Shown: piece after piece, positions 24,333 to 32,916 of the stretch
Position numbering within the stretch: position 1 is the first letter of the stretch
Layout: every line of letters begins with the position of its first letter
NCBI GenBank assembly: GCA_045645505.1
Contig: JAZRIW010000024.1
Coordinates: forward strand, 27,205 to 91,204
Direction: 5' to 3'
Origin: Fumia sp045645505
GTDB lineage: Bacteria; Bacillota; Clostridia; Oscillospirales; Ruminococcaceae
DNA: 64,000 bases
The notes under the pieces: model-generated
What the model was told of the DNA's origin: nothing
The model's database searches: none
The model's input: the letters and a program-made list of their open reading frames with translations, nothing else
Program-made: the position numbers and the translations under genes

Positions 24333-25022
24333 ATGGAACTTATTTATGATTTTCATATACATTCCTGTCTGTCCCCGTGCGGAGACAACGATATGACTCC
24401 GAATAACATTATCGGCATGGCGGGAATTTTAGGGCTTGATGCGATCGCAGTAAGCGATCACAACAGTGCTTTAAATCTCCCCGCTATATGTGAGCTTGGA
24501 GAAGAAAATGGCATTTTGGTAATACCTGCCATCGAAATAACCACCGCAGAAGAAGTACACGTGCTTTCACTTTTTGAAGACCTTGAATCAGCACTTCATA
24601 TGGGAGAAGAACTTTATAAACTGCTCCCCGATATAAAAAATGAACCTGATATTTTCGGAGAACAGCTAATCCTTGACAAAGATGATAACATTAAAGACAA
24701 AGTTGATAAACTTTTGATAAACGCTGTAAGTCTTTCCATTGAAGAAATTTTTAAAAAAGTGCGTTCCTGTGGTGGATTTCCTCTGCCCGCCCATATCGAC
24801 AAGTCTTCTTATTCATTACTTTCAAACTTAGGGTTTATACCACCTGAATTAGAACTTACTGCAATTGAAGTTAAAAATCCTCCTCATCATCTTATGGACA
24901 AATATCAGTTCATAACCGATTCTGATGCGCATTCACTTGAAACTATGAGTGAGCACGAGGCTGCAACTATAGAAATTCCCCAAAAAGATATTGCATCGGT
25001 GTTTTCTTATTTAAAAGGCTGA
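24333..25022 (+). CDS. PHP-domain phosphoesterase
   Basis: About 229 residues. Metal-ligand motifs of the PHP superfamily are visible: DFHIHSCLSPCG, VSDHNSALN, IPAIEITTAEEVHVL, PLPAHIDKSS and the closing ITDSDAHSLE. They predict a metal-dependent phosphoesterase. ATG 24333 behind AAGGAGG is chosen; an earlier in-frame start at 24309 overlaps the second DRTGG gene. It is the last gene of the sensory cluster. The substrate is unknown; a small phosphorylated signal or nucleotide is conceivable. A PHP protein at this position is common in related clostridial hydrogenase clusters. Confidence 0.85.
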   Translation: MELIYDFHIHSCLSPCGDNDMTPNNIIGMAGILGLDAIAVSDHNSALNLPAICELGEENGILVIPAIEITTAEEVHVLSLFEDLESALHMGEELYKLLPDIKNEPDIFGEQLILDKDDNIKDKVDKLLINAVSLSIEEIFKKVRSCGGFPLPAHIDKSSYSLLSNLGFIPPELELTAIEVKNPPHHLMDKYQFITDSDAHSLETMSEHEAATIEIPQKDIASVFSYLKG

Positions 25023-25049
25023 TTTTACTGGGTTTTTTTCAAAAAGCTA

Positions 25050-25078
25050 TTGACAAAATCAAAAAGCTATGTTATCAT
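25050..25078 (+). promoter_or_regulatory. tRNA-Arg promoter
   Basis: TTGACA (25050-25055), 17-bp spacer, TATCAT (25073-25078), 34 bp ahead of the tRNA. Confidence 0.85.
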
Positions 25079-25111
25079 ATCAAATGTTGTCGTAAAGAAA
25101 AATTCAACATT

Positions 25112-25188
25112 GCGCCATTAGCTCAGCTGGATAGAGTGTTTGACTACGAATCAAAAGGTCGCAGGTTCGAGTCCTGCATGGCGCGCCA
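25112..25188 (+). tRNA. tRNA-Arg (anticodon ACG)
   Basis: Full cloverleaf with seven-base acceptor arms GCGCCAT and ATGGCGC and anticodon loop CTACGAA, anticodon ACG (read as ICG). It has the T-arm GGTTCGAGTCC and an encoded CCA end. Confidence 0.96.
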
Positions 25189-25189
25189 A

Positions 25190-25222
25190 AAATCCGCACA
25201 CAATAGTGTGCGGATTTTTACT
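25190..25222 (+). terminator. Terminator after tRNA-Arg
   Basis: Arms AATCCGCACAC and GTGTGCGGATT followed by T residues. Confidence 0.9.
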
Positions 25223-25274
25223 TTTTGCCTGTTTACTTTTAAATATAATATTCTGATAAAAAAATAATCTGTAT

Positions 25275-25310
25275 AAAAAAGCATAGCAATTTTAACTGCT
25301 ACGCTTTTTT
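25275..25310 (-). terminator. Terminator of the LacI-SBP fusion gene
   Basis: Arms AAAAAAGCATAGCA and TGCTACGCTTTTTT (one mismatch) just after the stop codon on the minus strand. Confidence 0.8.
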
Positions 25311-25315
25311 GAATC

Positions 25316-27529
25316 TTATTGAAAAGCACCCGGAAATTGCTTCTGAGTTTCTGCCATTACTTCTTCAGGTGGAATTTTCCCCAAAATAGCATTCCATATA
25401 TTTTCAGATAACGTCAGTTCCAATTGACGCCCAACACAATCATCTGCAAAATTCAATGTACCAAATTCCTTGCCACGTAACTCTATAGAGCGTTCATTAA
25501 CAATACTCATCCACGGATAAATAGTTGTGAGTTCATTATCATAAAACACACTTTTAAATGGGCTGATTTGCCCCAATAACGAGCTGTGAACGGAAATGCG
25601 ATTACTCATCTCCCAGTTAATAAATGCTGCACTTTCCTCTATCTGCTTGGAATAAGCATTTATTCCCATCAGCCAACCACCAACCAATGCCGACGTTCCG
25701 GGAAGTCTGGCAAAACGAACATTTTGATCTGAAAATTTAAGCTGATCCTGCAAATGAATATTGTATGTAGAAATCATAGCAATATTACCCTTAACAAATT
25801 CACGAACCTGTTCATCTTCCAAAAACTCTATACAATCCGGATAAGAATAGCTGTAACTTTCACACAGATTCTTCACAGCTTTTAAGTTTGGAATTGAAAC
25901 CATATCAAGTCCGCTGTCACCCAAAAACTTTCCTCTGTATGACCATTGACGCGGCAAAAATTCTGCCATAATTCCATCCGGTTTGCCACCTACAAGACAT
26001 GTTCCGTAATCTACGGGGGACTCCTCATTAAACTGACGAGTAAAGAATCTTGCAATTAAATTATACTCATTCCATGTTCGCGGAGGACGAAGCTGTACAC
26101 CGTTTTTTAAATAAAATTTCTTTTTTAACAACTCATTATCAAAAAGGTCACCACGATAAGCTAACATCTGATAACCAACCAGAATCGGAAGAGCATATAA
26201 TTCTTCTCCCTCTGCCTCAGATAAAATATATCTCCGAACATCACGAATATAGCGCGGTAAAATTTCATCCAGATTCAGCAAACCATTAAGCTTACAAAAT
26301 ACCTTTTCTTTCTTTAATTGTTGCAATAAGTGCATATCTGCCATGATAACATCATATTCAGAAGACTTATTTTTTGAATTTTCCGGGATAATATGCATTA
26401 ATTCCTGCTGCGTTGCCTTTGTAACAGAAACCTCTATACCGGTCTGCAAAGTAAAATTTCTTGAAAGTTTCTCAATAGCATTACAAATATTTGATTCCAA
26501 CAACAGTAATTTTAATGTCTTTACGTTACTTCCCCTTGATACAAATGATTGCTCATCTTCAAAAAGATTTGACATATCATTATGTGGCTCCATTGTAACT
26601 AATCGTGTATCAAAGATTGTAGGATTTTGCATATTTTCAAATAACAGTTTAGCCGCCTGAATACCACATTGAATGGATTCCCGTGGTAAATATAATATAC
26701 TGTCATCCCTGTGCTTATACCAGCTGTCACCGGATAATGCATATATCGAAACATTTCTAATATCAAGAAGGGCACAAATTTCAGAAACAGTTTTTGCCAG
26801 ATGTGCCGCTGATACTATCAGACAGTTAACAGATGACGGTAACTCACACAAATAGTTAATCAAACCGGTAAAAGCTCTTTCTTTACTGAATTCTGTTTCA
26901 AAAATTACAGGTTCTGCCTGTACCGAAGGATCGAGAGAATCCAGATAACCTTGTTTACAATCCGCTTCCGAACCTAAACTGCAATTTCCTGTGATTAAAC
27001 CTACCTTTTTGTTTTTTTGCATCAATACCCTTGTCAAATCGCCAACAATCTGAGCATTATCAAAGCGAACAACATTATATTCGCTGTTGATTGGATAATG
27101 GTCAACAAAAACAACAGGAACTCCCGTTGCATTATAATTATGAATAAGCTCATCATTCAAATTTGAAGAAATAACAATAATTCCACTGACACTAAGCTGA
27201 ATCAGTGCTTCAATTTCCTTGCATTCTTCATTGGGGTTACCCACTATTTTTAAAATTGGCTGACACTTTTTCTCTTTACAGATACGATTAATACCTTCAT
27301 ATATCTGATGGTAATGACTATTTAAAGCATTGAGAACAACGCCGATAAAGCTGATTTTCTTTTTCCGCAAATTCATAGCTAAAAAGTTAGGATGATAATC
27401 CAGTTCTTCCATAGCTTTTATTACCTTTTGATGCAATTCTTCCGACACAGAAGTTTTATTGTTTAAAATATTTGATACCGTAGATGCGGATACACCTGCA
27501 ACTTTAGCTACATCTTTAATATTCGACAT
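25316..27529 (-). CDS. LacI-family regulator fused to an ABC solute-binding-protein domain
   Basis: 737 residues, about twice a normal LacI protein. Residues 1-55 are a LacI HTH with hinge (IKDVAKVAGVSASTVSNILNN, LDYHPNFLAMNLR). Residues 58-325 are the periplasmic-binding-like sensor (FIGVVLNALNSHYHQIYEGI, GIIVISSNL, VVFVDHYP). Residues 338-737 match family 1 extracellular solute-binding proteins (TGIEVSVTKATQQEL, DVIMADMHLLQQL, ALPILVGYQMLAYRGDLF, PRTWNEYNLIARFF, INAYSKQIEESAAFINWEMS). No signal peptide or lipobox is present, so both ligand domains are cytoplasmic. The ATG follows AGGAG. It is downstream of the isomerase operon and has its own promoter. It probably senses an imported sugar, perhaps two ligands. 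Confidence 0.9.
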   Translation of the reverse strand: MSNIKDVAKVAGVSASTVSNILNNKTSVSEELHQKVIKAMEELDYHPNFLAMNLRKKKISFIGVVLNALNSHYHQIYEGINRICKEKKCQPILKIVGNPNEECKEIEALIQLSVSGIIVISSNLNDELIHNYNATGVPVVFVDHYPINSEYNVVRFDNAQIVGDLTRVLMQKNKKVGLITGNCSLGSEADCKQGYLDSLDPSVQAEPVIFETEFSKERAFTGLINYLCELPSSVNCLIVSAAHLAKTVSEICALLDIRNVSIYALSGDSWYKHRDDSILYLPRESIQCGIQAAKLLFENMQNPTIFDTRLVTMEPHNDMSNLFEDEQSFVSRGSNVKTLKLLLLESNICNAIEKLSRNFTLQTGIEVSVTKATQQELMHIIPENSKNKSSEYDVIMADMHLLQQLKKEKVFCKLNGLLNLDEILPRYIRDVRRYILSEAEGEELYALPILVGYQMLAYRGDLFDNELLKKKFYLKNGVQLRPPRTWNEYNLIARFFTRQFNEESPVDYGTCLVGGKPDGIMAEFLPRQWSYRGKFLGDSGLDMVSIPNLKAVKNLCESYSYSYPDCIEFLEDEQVREFVKGNIAMISTYNIHLQDQLKFSDQNVRFARLPGTSALVGGWLMGINAYSKQIEESAAFINWEMSNRISVHSSLLGQISPFKSVFYDNELTTIYPWMSIVNERSIELRGKEFGTLNFADDCVGRQLELTLSENIWNAILGKIPPEEVMAETQKQFPGAFQ

Positions 27530-27593
27530 AGGACTCCTCGTTGCAATTTCGGTGAAATAATCAACCGATACTGCCTTTCATTAATTTGTTTAT

Positions 27594-27622
27594 AGAATAT
27601 CATACAAAGCACAAAAAGTCAA
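27594..27622 (-). promoter_or_regulatory. Promoter of the LacI-SBP fusion gene
   Basis: Minus-strand TTGACT (27617-27622), 17-bp spacer, TATTCT (27594-27599), 65 bp ahead of the start codon. Confidence 0.7.
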
Positions 27623-27667
27623 ACTTACAAAGTCTTTTTTAACGCTGCAATTAAACTTTTAAATTAT

Positions 27668-27697
27668 AATCTCCGAAGGTAATTACCTTCGGAGATT
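27668..27697 (-). terminator. Hairpin after the RpiB/LacAB-like gene
   Basis: Perfect inverted repeat, arms AATCTCCGAAGGTAA and TTACCTTCGGAGATT, 18 bp past the stop codon. The following T-tract is weak, so termination may be partial. Confidence 0.7.
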
Positions 27698-27714
27698 AAT
27701 ATAATATATCTGAA

Positions 27715-28290
27715 TTATTCTTCAGGTTTATCCATTAAGGAGAGAGGATAATATCCTAACTCTTTAACTTTAAAACCATTTGCTTTATATTCTTCATAAT
27801 CAAAAGCGTCAAGCTCGTCCATAGACAATTTGTGGAATTCATAGAAATTAGGCCACCATGTATAATCACTACCCAAAGAAGCACTTAAGTAAGCATCTGC
27901 GATAGCTTTACCCATTTCAGGAGCAACATAGAAAGCACCCATTGCCAAAACGTTTACACCGTTTCCTGTGATAGCACGACGTGCAGCCGGAACAGATTCT
28001 ACAACACCTGCATGCACTCCGGGACATTTGGAAGCTGCTATATGAATTCCCATACCTGTGCCGCAGAATACAAGTGCACGTTCAAATTCTTTCTCAGTTA
28101 TCATAGAACCAACACGTAATCCGATTCTATGGAACATCAACTTAGGATCTTCAGGATCATCAGGATTCTGAACACCTATATCGGTAATCTTCCATCCTTT
28201 GCCTTCCAAATACTCTTTAACAACATTTTTTAAGGGGCAGCCTGCGAAATCAGCAGCCATCAACAATTCTTTATTAGCAATTGTTTTCAT
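27715..28290 (-). CDS. RpiB/LacA/LacB-family sugar-phosphate isomerase-like protein
   Basis: 191 residues, longer than the ~150 of RpiB because of a C-terminal extension from about residue 140. The family core is clear: AADFAGCPLKNVVKEYL, the active-site FCGTGMGIHIAAS with the catalytic Cys, GVHAGVVESVPAARRA and NVLAMGAFYVAP. Two RpiB positions look altered: the DHAG His reads Phe (DFAG), and the His before NVLALG is missing (ITGNGVNVLAMG). The substrate is thus probably not ribose-5-phosphate. It is the last gene of the isomerase/M81 operon, and its product may isomerise a sugar phosphate derived from the operon's substrate. Confidence 0.85.
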   Translation of the reverse strand: MKTIANKELLMAADFAGCPLKNVVKEYLEGKGWKITDIGVQNPDDPEDPKLMFHRIGLRVGSMITEKEFERALVFCGTGMGIHIAASKCPGVHAGVVESVPAARRAITGNGVNVLAMGAFYVAPEMGKAIADAYLSASLGSDYTWWPNFYEFHKLSMDELDAFDYEEYKANGFKVKELGYYPLSLMDKPEE

Positions 28291-28345
28291 ATTAACAAAT
28301 CCTTTCTTTAATATAACCTAAATACTTACAGCGGATAGCCTATAT

Positions 28346-29785
28346 CTATGAGATAGCAGGTGTCCACTGCATATCACGATCCAATGGATATATCGGGCGA
28401 GGAACAATATTGAAATCACAATCTACCATTACCTCACAAGTTGAACCTTTGGTAAGAAGCATAAGAAAATCTTTAGCGACTTCGCCTAATTTTGGCCACA
28501 AATATCCAAGTTTAACAACAACGACACGATAATCCTCCGGTTTAAGTCCATACTCATCAAAGAAAACAGGTGTTACTAAAGGTGTACGTTGTGCATTGAC
28601 AATTACATCCACACCGTTAATACCAAGCAATACCGACTCAATAGGCTGATTGCCTGGCCAGCTGTAAACGATACCGCGACGTTTGAAAATAGCGTTTACC
28701 GTCACCGATGTACTTGCAGGATCCAATCTTCCACCAATAGTACACGATAACTCATCGCCCTCATTCAAATCTTTACACATATCCACTACAACATCGTCAG
28801 CAATACCGGCAATAAGTACCTTATCTGCATTACGTTTTATAAAACGAGCAAGAACATCTGCATTATCCCCTGAACCGCCACCGGATACATTATCTCCGGA
28901 ATCGCTTAAGAATACAGGACGTACTGACTGGTTAAGTGCCCAATCAATTCCTTCATCTGCAGAAGCAGTAGGAGCACGGAATTTAAAATCTCCACGTACA
29001 CGCCAGAACGCCTCTGCCAAAGTAAACGCAGCTTGTGTTGCCTCATCCTCCCCATTAAGTTCAGGAATAGCAACTACTGCACCACCTGCACAGGTAGCGT
29101 CCACCCACGGATTGCCCAAAAAGATATTAAGGCATAACATATCGGTATTACGCTCTAATTCCCATAATTTTTCAATCAATTCGTTTCCGGGATAAATATC
29201 GGTAGTCATCGAATCACCATCGGCGATAACCGGCACCTTTACAATCAGTGGTTTTGGCAAATATTTTCTTTCAATACATGAAAGAAGCAGTTTTGCCGCA
29301 CGAACGTGAGTATCCTCAATATCGGTATGAGGTGCTGTACGATAGCCACAAATTATATTGGCATAGTTTGCAATATCAGGATCAATATCCGCATGTAAGT
29401 CAAAAGATAAAGCAATCGGAACATCGGGGCCAATTTTTTTACGCACCGCTTTGGCAATTGCCAAATCTCCGCTGCCAATACCAACCACGTCCATAGCACC
29501 ATGTAATCTTAACAATACACCATCAATATCATTATCAGGAAACTTTGCCAACATATCGTTTAAAATGCTATTAAACTCATCGCAAATAACACTTCCGCTC
29601 GGCACCGCTACGGCATGTACCGTATGAATAACTTCACAGTCATTCTCCCTTAAAAAATCCTCCGCCATTGTACGACCACTATTATCACTACCTACTGATA
29701 TATTAAAATTTTCTCTGGTAGTCAATACCGCAGTCAGCGAATTACTTTCTAATTCAAACGAACCATATACAATCTTTTTTTTCAT
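28346..29785 (-). CDS. M81 family metallopeptidase-like protein (MlrC-like)
   Basis: About 479 residues matching the M81/MlrC family, named for microcystin-degradation protein MlrC. Landmarks are GSFELESNSLTAVLT, GVLLRLHGAMDVVGIGSGD, LSFDLHADIDPD, GYRTAPHTD, the VPVIADGDSMTTDIYPG region and LSDSGDNVSGGGSGD. The conserved Asp and His residues fit a zinc hydrolase. Most members have no known substrate, and in sugar operons a peptidase role is doubtful; an amidohydrolase-like activity is equally possible. ATG 29785 behind GAGGTG is chosen; an upstream GTG overlaps the ribosome site. It lies between the AraA-like and RpiB-like genes. Confidence 0.85.
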   Translation of the reverse strand: MKKKIVYGSFELESNSLTAVLTTRENFNISVGSDNSGRTMAEDFLRENDCEVIHTVHAVAVPSGSVICDEFNSILNDMLAKFPDNDIDGVLLRLHGAMDVVGIGSGDLAIAKAVRKKIGPDVPIALSFDLHADIDPDIANYANIICGYRTAPHTDIEDTHVRAAKLLLSCIERKYLPKPLIVKVPVIADGDSMTTDIYPGNELIEKLWELERNTDMLCLNIFLGNPWVDATCAGGAVVAIPELNGEDEATQAAFTLAEAFWRVRGDFKFRAPTASADEGIDWALNQSVRPVFLSDSGDNVSGGGSGDNADVLARFIKRNADKVLIAGIADDVVVDMCKDLNEGDELSCTIGGRLDPASTSVTVNAIFKRRGIVYSWPGNQPIESVLLGINGVDVIVNAQRTPLVTPVFFDEYGLKPEDYRVVVVKLGYLWPKLGEVAKDFLMLLTKGSTCEVMVDCDFNIVPRPIYPLDRDMQWTPAIS

Positions 29786-29824
29786 AATAAACACCTCTGA
29801 TGCAGGATAGTGTTACAAATTCAT

Positions 29825-29856
29825 AAAAAGGATAAGAGAGTTCCCCTTATCCTTTT
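29825..29856 (-). terminator. Intraoperonic hairpin between the AraA-like and M81 genes
   Basis: Arms AAAAAGGATAAG and CTTATCCTTTTT with an eight-base loop, ending in T residues on the minus strand. It sits 14 bp after the AraA-like stop codon and 40 bp before the M81 start, so it may lower expression of the last two genes. Confidence 0.75.
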
Positions 29857-29869
29857 TATATGAATAAAA

Positions 29870-31384
29870 TTACAATTCAACTACCTCAATACCTAACTGT
29901 TCAGCAAAGAGTCTCAAATCTTTACCAATGTGTGCAGGACAAGCAATTGCATGGTGTGCAAAACCGTTCTGAATAACATGTCTGTAGTACTCACGAACGG
30001 GCTTGTCAACCTGAACGATACATGTGGACTCTGCAACCTCAAGAGGTTTAGTATCAGGAATTGTACCTTCACTGATAAACATTTTCCAATCGCCGGAGTG
30101 GCTGATGATGTGGCACAAAGTAACAGGGCCAGGGCCAAATGTTGCTTCCAAACCGGGAGCTTTTCCTTCCCATCCCCATTCTTCACAAGCCATACCAAGT
30201 TTAACCTTGCGGTCTTTACGTGTAGATCTGGGATCAACAAATCCGTGTCCAAGTAAGCAAACAGCATTAAGATCTTTATCGATTTCTTCCCATTCGCCGA
30301 AGAAAGGAGTAATACCGCCACTCATATCTTTCATAACTTTACAGATAATGAGACCTAAGATGTCACCCTCTGTAACACAGATTGCCTGGTCGTTTTTCAA
30401 GATATTTGCAAGACCGAGGTAAGAAGTTGTCTTAAATTCAGGCTCAATAAAGTGCTGGCCGAGAAGTGCAAGACCATCCAATTTATATGTTTCAATCAAG
30501 TCGCTCATAGCAACGCCGAGACGTGCAGCCTGCATAAGATCAGCATCTGTCAAACCATCGATGATTTCAAACTCAGCTTTAGCTTCGTTTACCATAGCTA
30601 CAACACGCTCATCTTTAGGATCAATACCATCGAAAATCTTGCGAAGGTGTTTGATATCGATATCCATGATGTGCGGACCGAGTTTACCATTGATGTCAGT
30701 TTTGTCGTACTGGAAGTCGTACATTCCGCGAAGAATGTGACCAATCAAACCGATATTCCAAAAATGGAGGTCACGAATTGTTTTACGAACTTTAACCCAA
30801 CGAAGGATATCTTCCTGAACTTCGGGGTCATCAATGCAACCAACAACTACTTCATAAGGCATGAAGCGTTTCATCTTGTTAAGACCACAGCCTACCTGTG
30901 TAACACCCATAGGTCCGGAGTTACGACAAGCACCTGCATATCCTTCATCATAGTTCAATGTGTTACGCTCCTGAGAAGCAAACAATAAAATAGGTGTGCT
31001 CTCGGGAACATGTAAAAGAGCCTGATGTACAAGATAGTCAGTTGTATATGTACCTTCTGCGATAATGATAACATCAACGCATTCTTTTTTAAACATCATA
31101 CCTGCATCATTGGATTCATCAAGAGTCTGAATAAATCCGGGGTAAACGAGCTCACAATTAGGAGCAAGGATCTCAGCAATGTGATCCATATTAGCCTTAA
31201 CTTTATCACCAAGTCCGGGATACATACGGAAGAATTCAAAATAACCGGTAGCCAATAAACCTACCTTTAAATCTCCCAATTCAAGACGTTTGGAAATCAA
31301 GTCACCGGATTTTCCACCGCCCACGATTTCGAAGGACTGAATATACTCGTCGCTTCTGGTTGTTGCTGTACGCATTTCTGCCAT
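29870..31384 (-). CDS. L-arabinose isomerase-like protein (AraA family)
   Basis: 504 residues of the L-fucose/L-arabinose isomerase superfamily. The C-terminal third aligns with AraA: VTEGD (Glu339), FFGEWEE (Glu364), LGHGFVDP (His380) and AHHAIACPAHIGKDLRLFAEQLGIEVVEL (His477/478). These match the four AraA metal-binding residues, so aldose-ketose isomerase activity is credible. The N-terminal part (FFRMYPGLGD, IIAEGTYTTDYLVHQALLH) is diverged. The substrate cannot be told from sequence. It is the second gene of the operon, 23 bp downstream of the FucI-like gene, with AGGAGG ahead of the ATG. Confidence 0.85.
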   Translation of the reverse strand: MAEMRTATTRSDEYIQSFEIVGGGKSGDLISKRLELGDLKVGLLATGYFEFFRMYPGLGDKVKANMDHIAEILAPNCELVYPGFIQTLDESNDAGMMFKKECVDVIIIAEGTYTTDYLVHQALLHVPESTPILLFASQERNTLNYDEGYAGACRNSGPMGVTQVGCGLNKMKRFMPYEVVVGCIDDPEVQEDILRWVKVRKTIRDLHFWNIGLIGHILRGMYDFQYDKTDINGKLGPHIMDIDIKHLRKIFDGIDPKDERVVAMVNEAKAEFEIIDGLTDADLMQAARLGVAMSDLIETYKLDGLALLGQHFIEPEFKTTSYLGLANILKNDQAICVTEGDILGLIICKVMKDMSGGITPFFGEWEEIDKDLNAVCLLGHGFVDPRSTRKDRKVKLGMACEEWGWEGKAPGLEATFGPGPVTLCHIISHSGDWKMFISEGTIPDTKPLEVAESTCIVQVDKPVREYYRHVIQNGFAHHAIACPAHIGKDLRLFAEQLGIEVVEL

Positions 31385-31406
31385 AACAATTTCCTCCTTA
31401 AAATGT

Positions 31407-32741
31407 TTAATTATTTTTTGGTTCTACAAATGTATACTTTAAACCCGCCATACGGGCGAAAAGTCTTAATTCTTCAACCCAGTCACCGCTAAGTCCAATC
31501 CAATGGTGACCGGTACCGGCCTGTGCCAATACATCCGGCATGGTACGAACATCTCCGTTAAATTTAAGTGCTAACGGATTTCCTTCGTAACCTGAATTAT
31601 CTTTAACGCTTTCTCCACGCATTACACTGAGTCTTAATTCATCACTGCCATTCATCAGATTAACCAATGTAACAGTGCCGGGCATCTGTGTTTCGTAGAA
31701 AACGCTTAATCCATCATTTGTCTCTATTGATCTCTTAAGGCTGATGTTTTTCGGACAACCGGCTAATTTAGTAGCGCCTGCACCACAATGTGAAAACATA
31801 ATTACATTTCTCTCACGGTCAAGCTGTAAAAAGTCGCCGTTAAATGCAGGCTGACCGGTAAGCCACCCTACCATAGTCATCAGAATGGTAGCATGTAAAT
31901 CTCCTTCACAACCGGAGCCAATGCACTCATCATTGAGCATACTGATACCAAGACAAATCTTTGCTTTAAGATTCGGGAAACAATTTAAAGAATAACCCTT
32001 AAGTTTCTTTTGCTCAACCTGTGCCCTTGCAGCCATATAGTAACGGACAGATAACAATCCATCTTCATCTCTTACATCCGCACAACCAAAGCAAGGACGC
32101 ATTGAATTCCATCTGCGACAAATTTCTTCTTCATCCTGCTTGTCTGCCTCTTTATAGAAATCTTCGATGGGCATATTGACGATTGTAACGCCTAATTTCT
32201 GATCCAGAAGATACTCATTTGCTTCCATACTGTACATAATCTCAGGTTTATGGCCGGAATAGCCGAAACGAGCACCATAAAGACGGTTTTTAAGCATAGC
32301 AGCTTTAGAATAGTGTGCTAATTGCTCCATACAATATGGATCATTAACCTCACCGGAAACTACTAAACAATCTTTTTTAAGTGTTTTTAAAGATGCGGTA
32401 ATTAAGGGAGTACAAACCATAGTTATGCAAGTAACTTCTCTGTCATGTGCCCAGATAAATACCGGCTTGTCACAAGCTTTAACCAATTCTGTAACAAAAT
32501 AATCAGCCACAAAAGTAGCAAGAAAAACTACCAGACAATCTACATTTTCTTTTTTAAATTGCAATCCTGCTTCAAATGCTTCTTCAGGAGAAAAAACTGC
32601 CGGTGCCGCGCAAACCTCATAACCTGCTTTTTCAAGCATTTCAAGGCCTTCAAGACGTTTACTCTCACACATCTCATCGCCTAAAAAATAATTAGGCAAC
32701 GCCATAGTAACAAATCCAAGTTTTGGTGTTGTTGCTTTCAT
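31407..32741 (-). CDS. L-fucose isomerase-like protein (FucI-type ligand set)
   Basis: About 444 residues of the same superfamily as the downstream gene but a different branch. The likely metal ligands are Glu279 (GCEGDLHA), Asp303 (FNGDFLQ) and His412/413 (GTGHHWIGLSGDWVEEL). These correspond to the Glu/Asp/His set of FucI rather than the Glu/Glu/His/His set of AraA. The N-terminus (LGFVTMALPNYFLGD, DCLVVFLATFVADYFVTEL) forms the first Rossmann-like domain. ATG 32741 is preferred over a GTG three codons earlier because of ribosome-site spacing. It is the first gene of the operon. The paired isomerases may act on two sugars or form one enzyme complex. Confidence 0.83.
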   Translation of the reverse strand: MKATTPKLGFVTMALPNYFLGDEMCESKRLEGLEMLEKAGYEVCAAPAVFSPEEAFEAGLQFKKENVDCLVVFLATFVADYFVTELVKACDKPVFIWAHDREVTCITMVCTPLITASLKTLKKDCLVVSGEVNDPYCMEQLAHYSKAAMLKNRLYGARFGYSGHKPEIMYSMEANEYLLDQKLGVTIVNMPIEDFYKEADKQDEEEICRRWNSMRPCFGCADVRDEDGLLSVRYYMAARAQVEQKKLKGYSLNCFPNLKAKICLGISMLNDECIGSGCEGDLHATILMTMVGWLTGQPAFNGDFLQLDRERNVIMFSHCGAGATKLAGCPKNISLKRSIETNDGLSVFYETQMPGTVTLVNLMNGSDELRLSVMRGESVKDNSGYEGNPLALKFNGDVRTMPDVLAQAGTGHHWIGLSGDWVEELRLFARMAGLKYTFVEPKNN

Positions 32742-32833
32742 ATTACACACATCCCTTACTTAAAATAGGATAAAATCTCATAATTAACAAATATCAATAG
32801 TCACAAAAAGGCGCAGTTGCAACCATATTAACC

Positions 32834-32873
32834 ATTGTGACACAATATTATCATAGGAAAAATTCAAAGTCAA
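32834..32873 (-). promoter_or_regulatory. Promoter of the isomerase operon with overlapping operator
   Basis: Minus-strand TTGACT (32868-32873), 17-bp spacer, TAATAT (32845-32850). The perfect palindrome ATTGTG-A-CACAAT at 32834-32846 overlaps the -10 and start site, as expected for repression. A further GTTGCAAC palindrome is at 32816-32823. Confidence 0.7.
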
Positions 32874-32916
32874 TAATTTAGAAGCAAAATTGTCAAAATA
32901 ATATATTTAACGTTTC

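Noticed and set aside
30452..30988. 178-codon plus-strand frame inside the AraA-like gene
   Set aside because: Antisense shadow of a gene with clear isomerase metal-ligand motifs.
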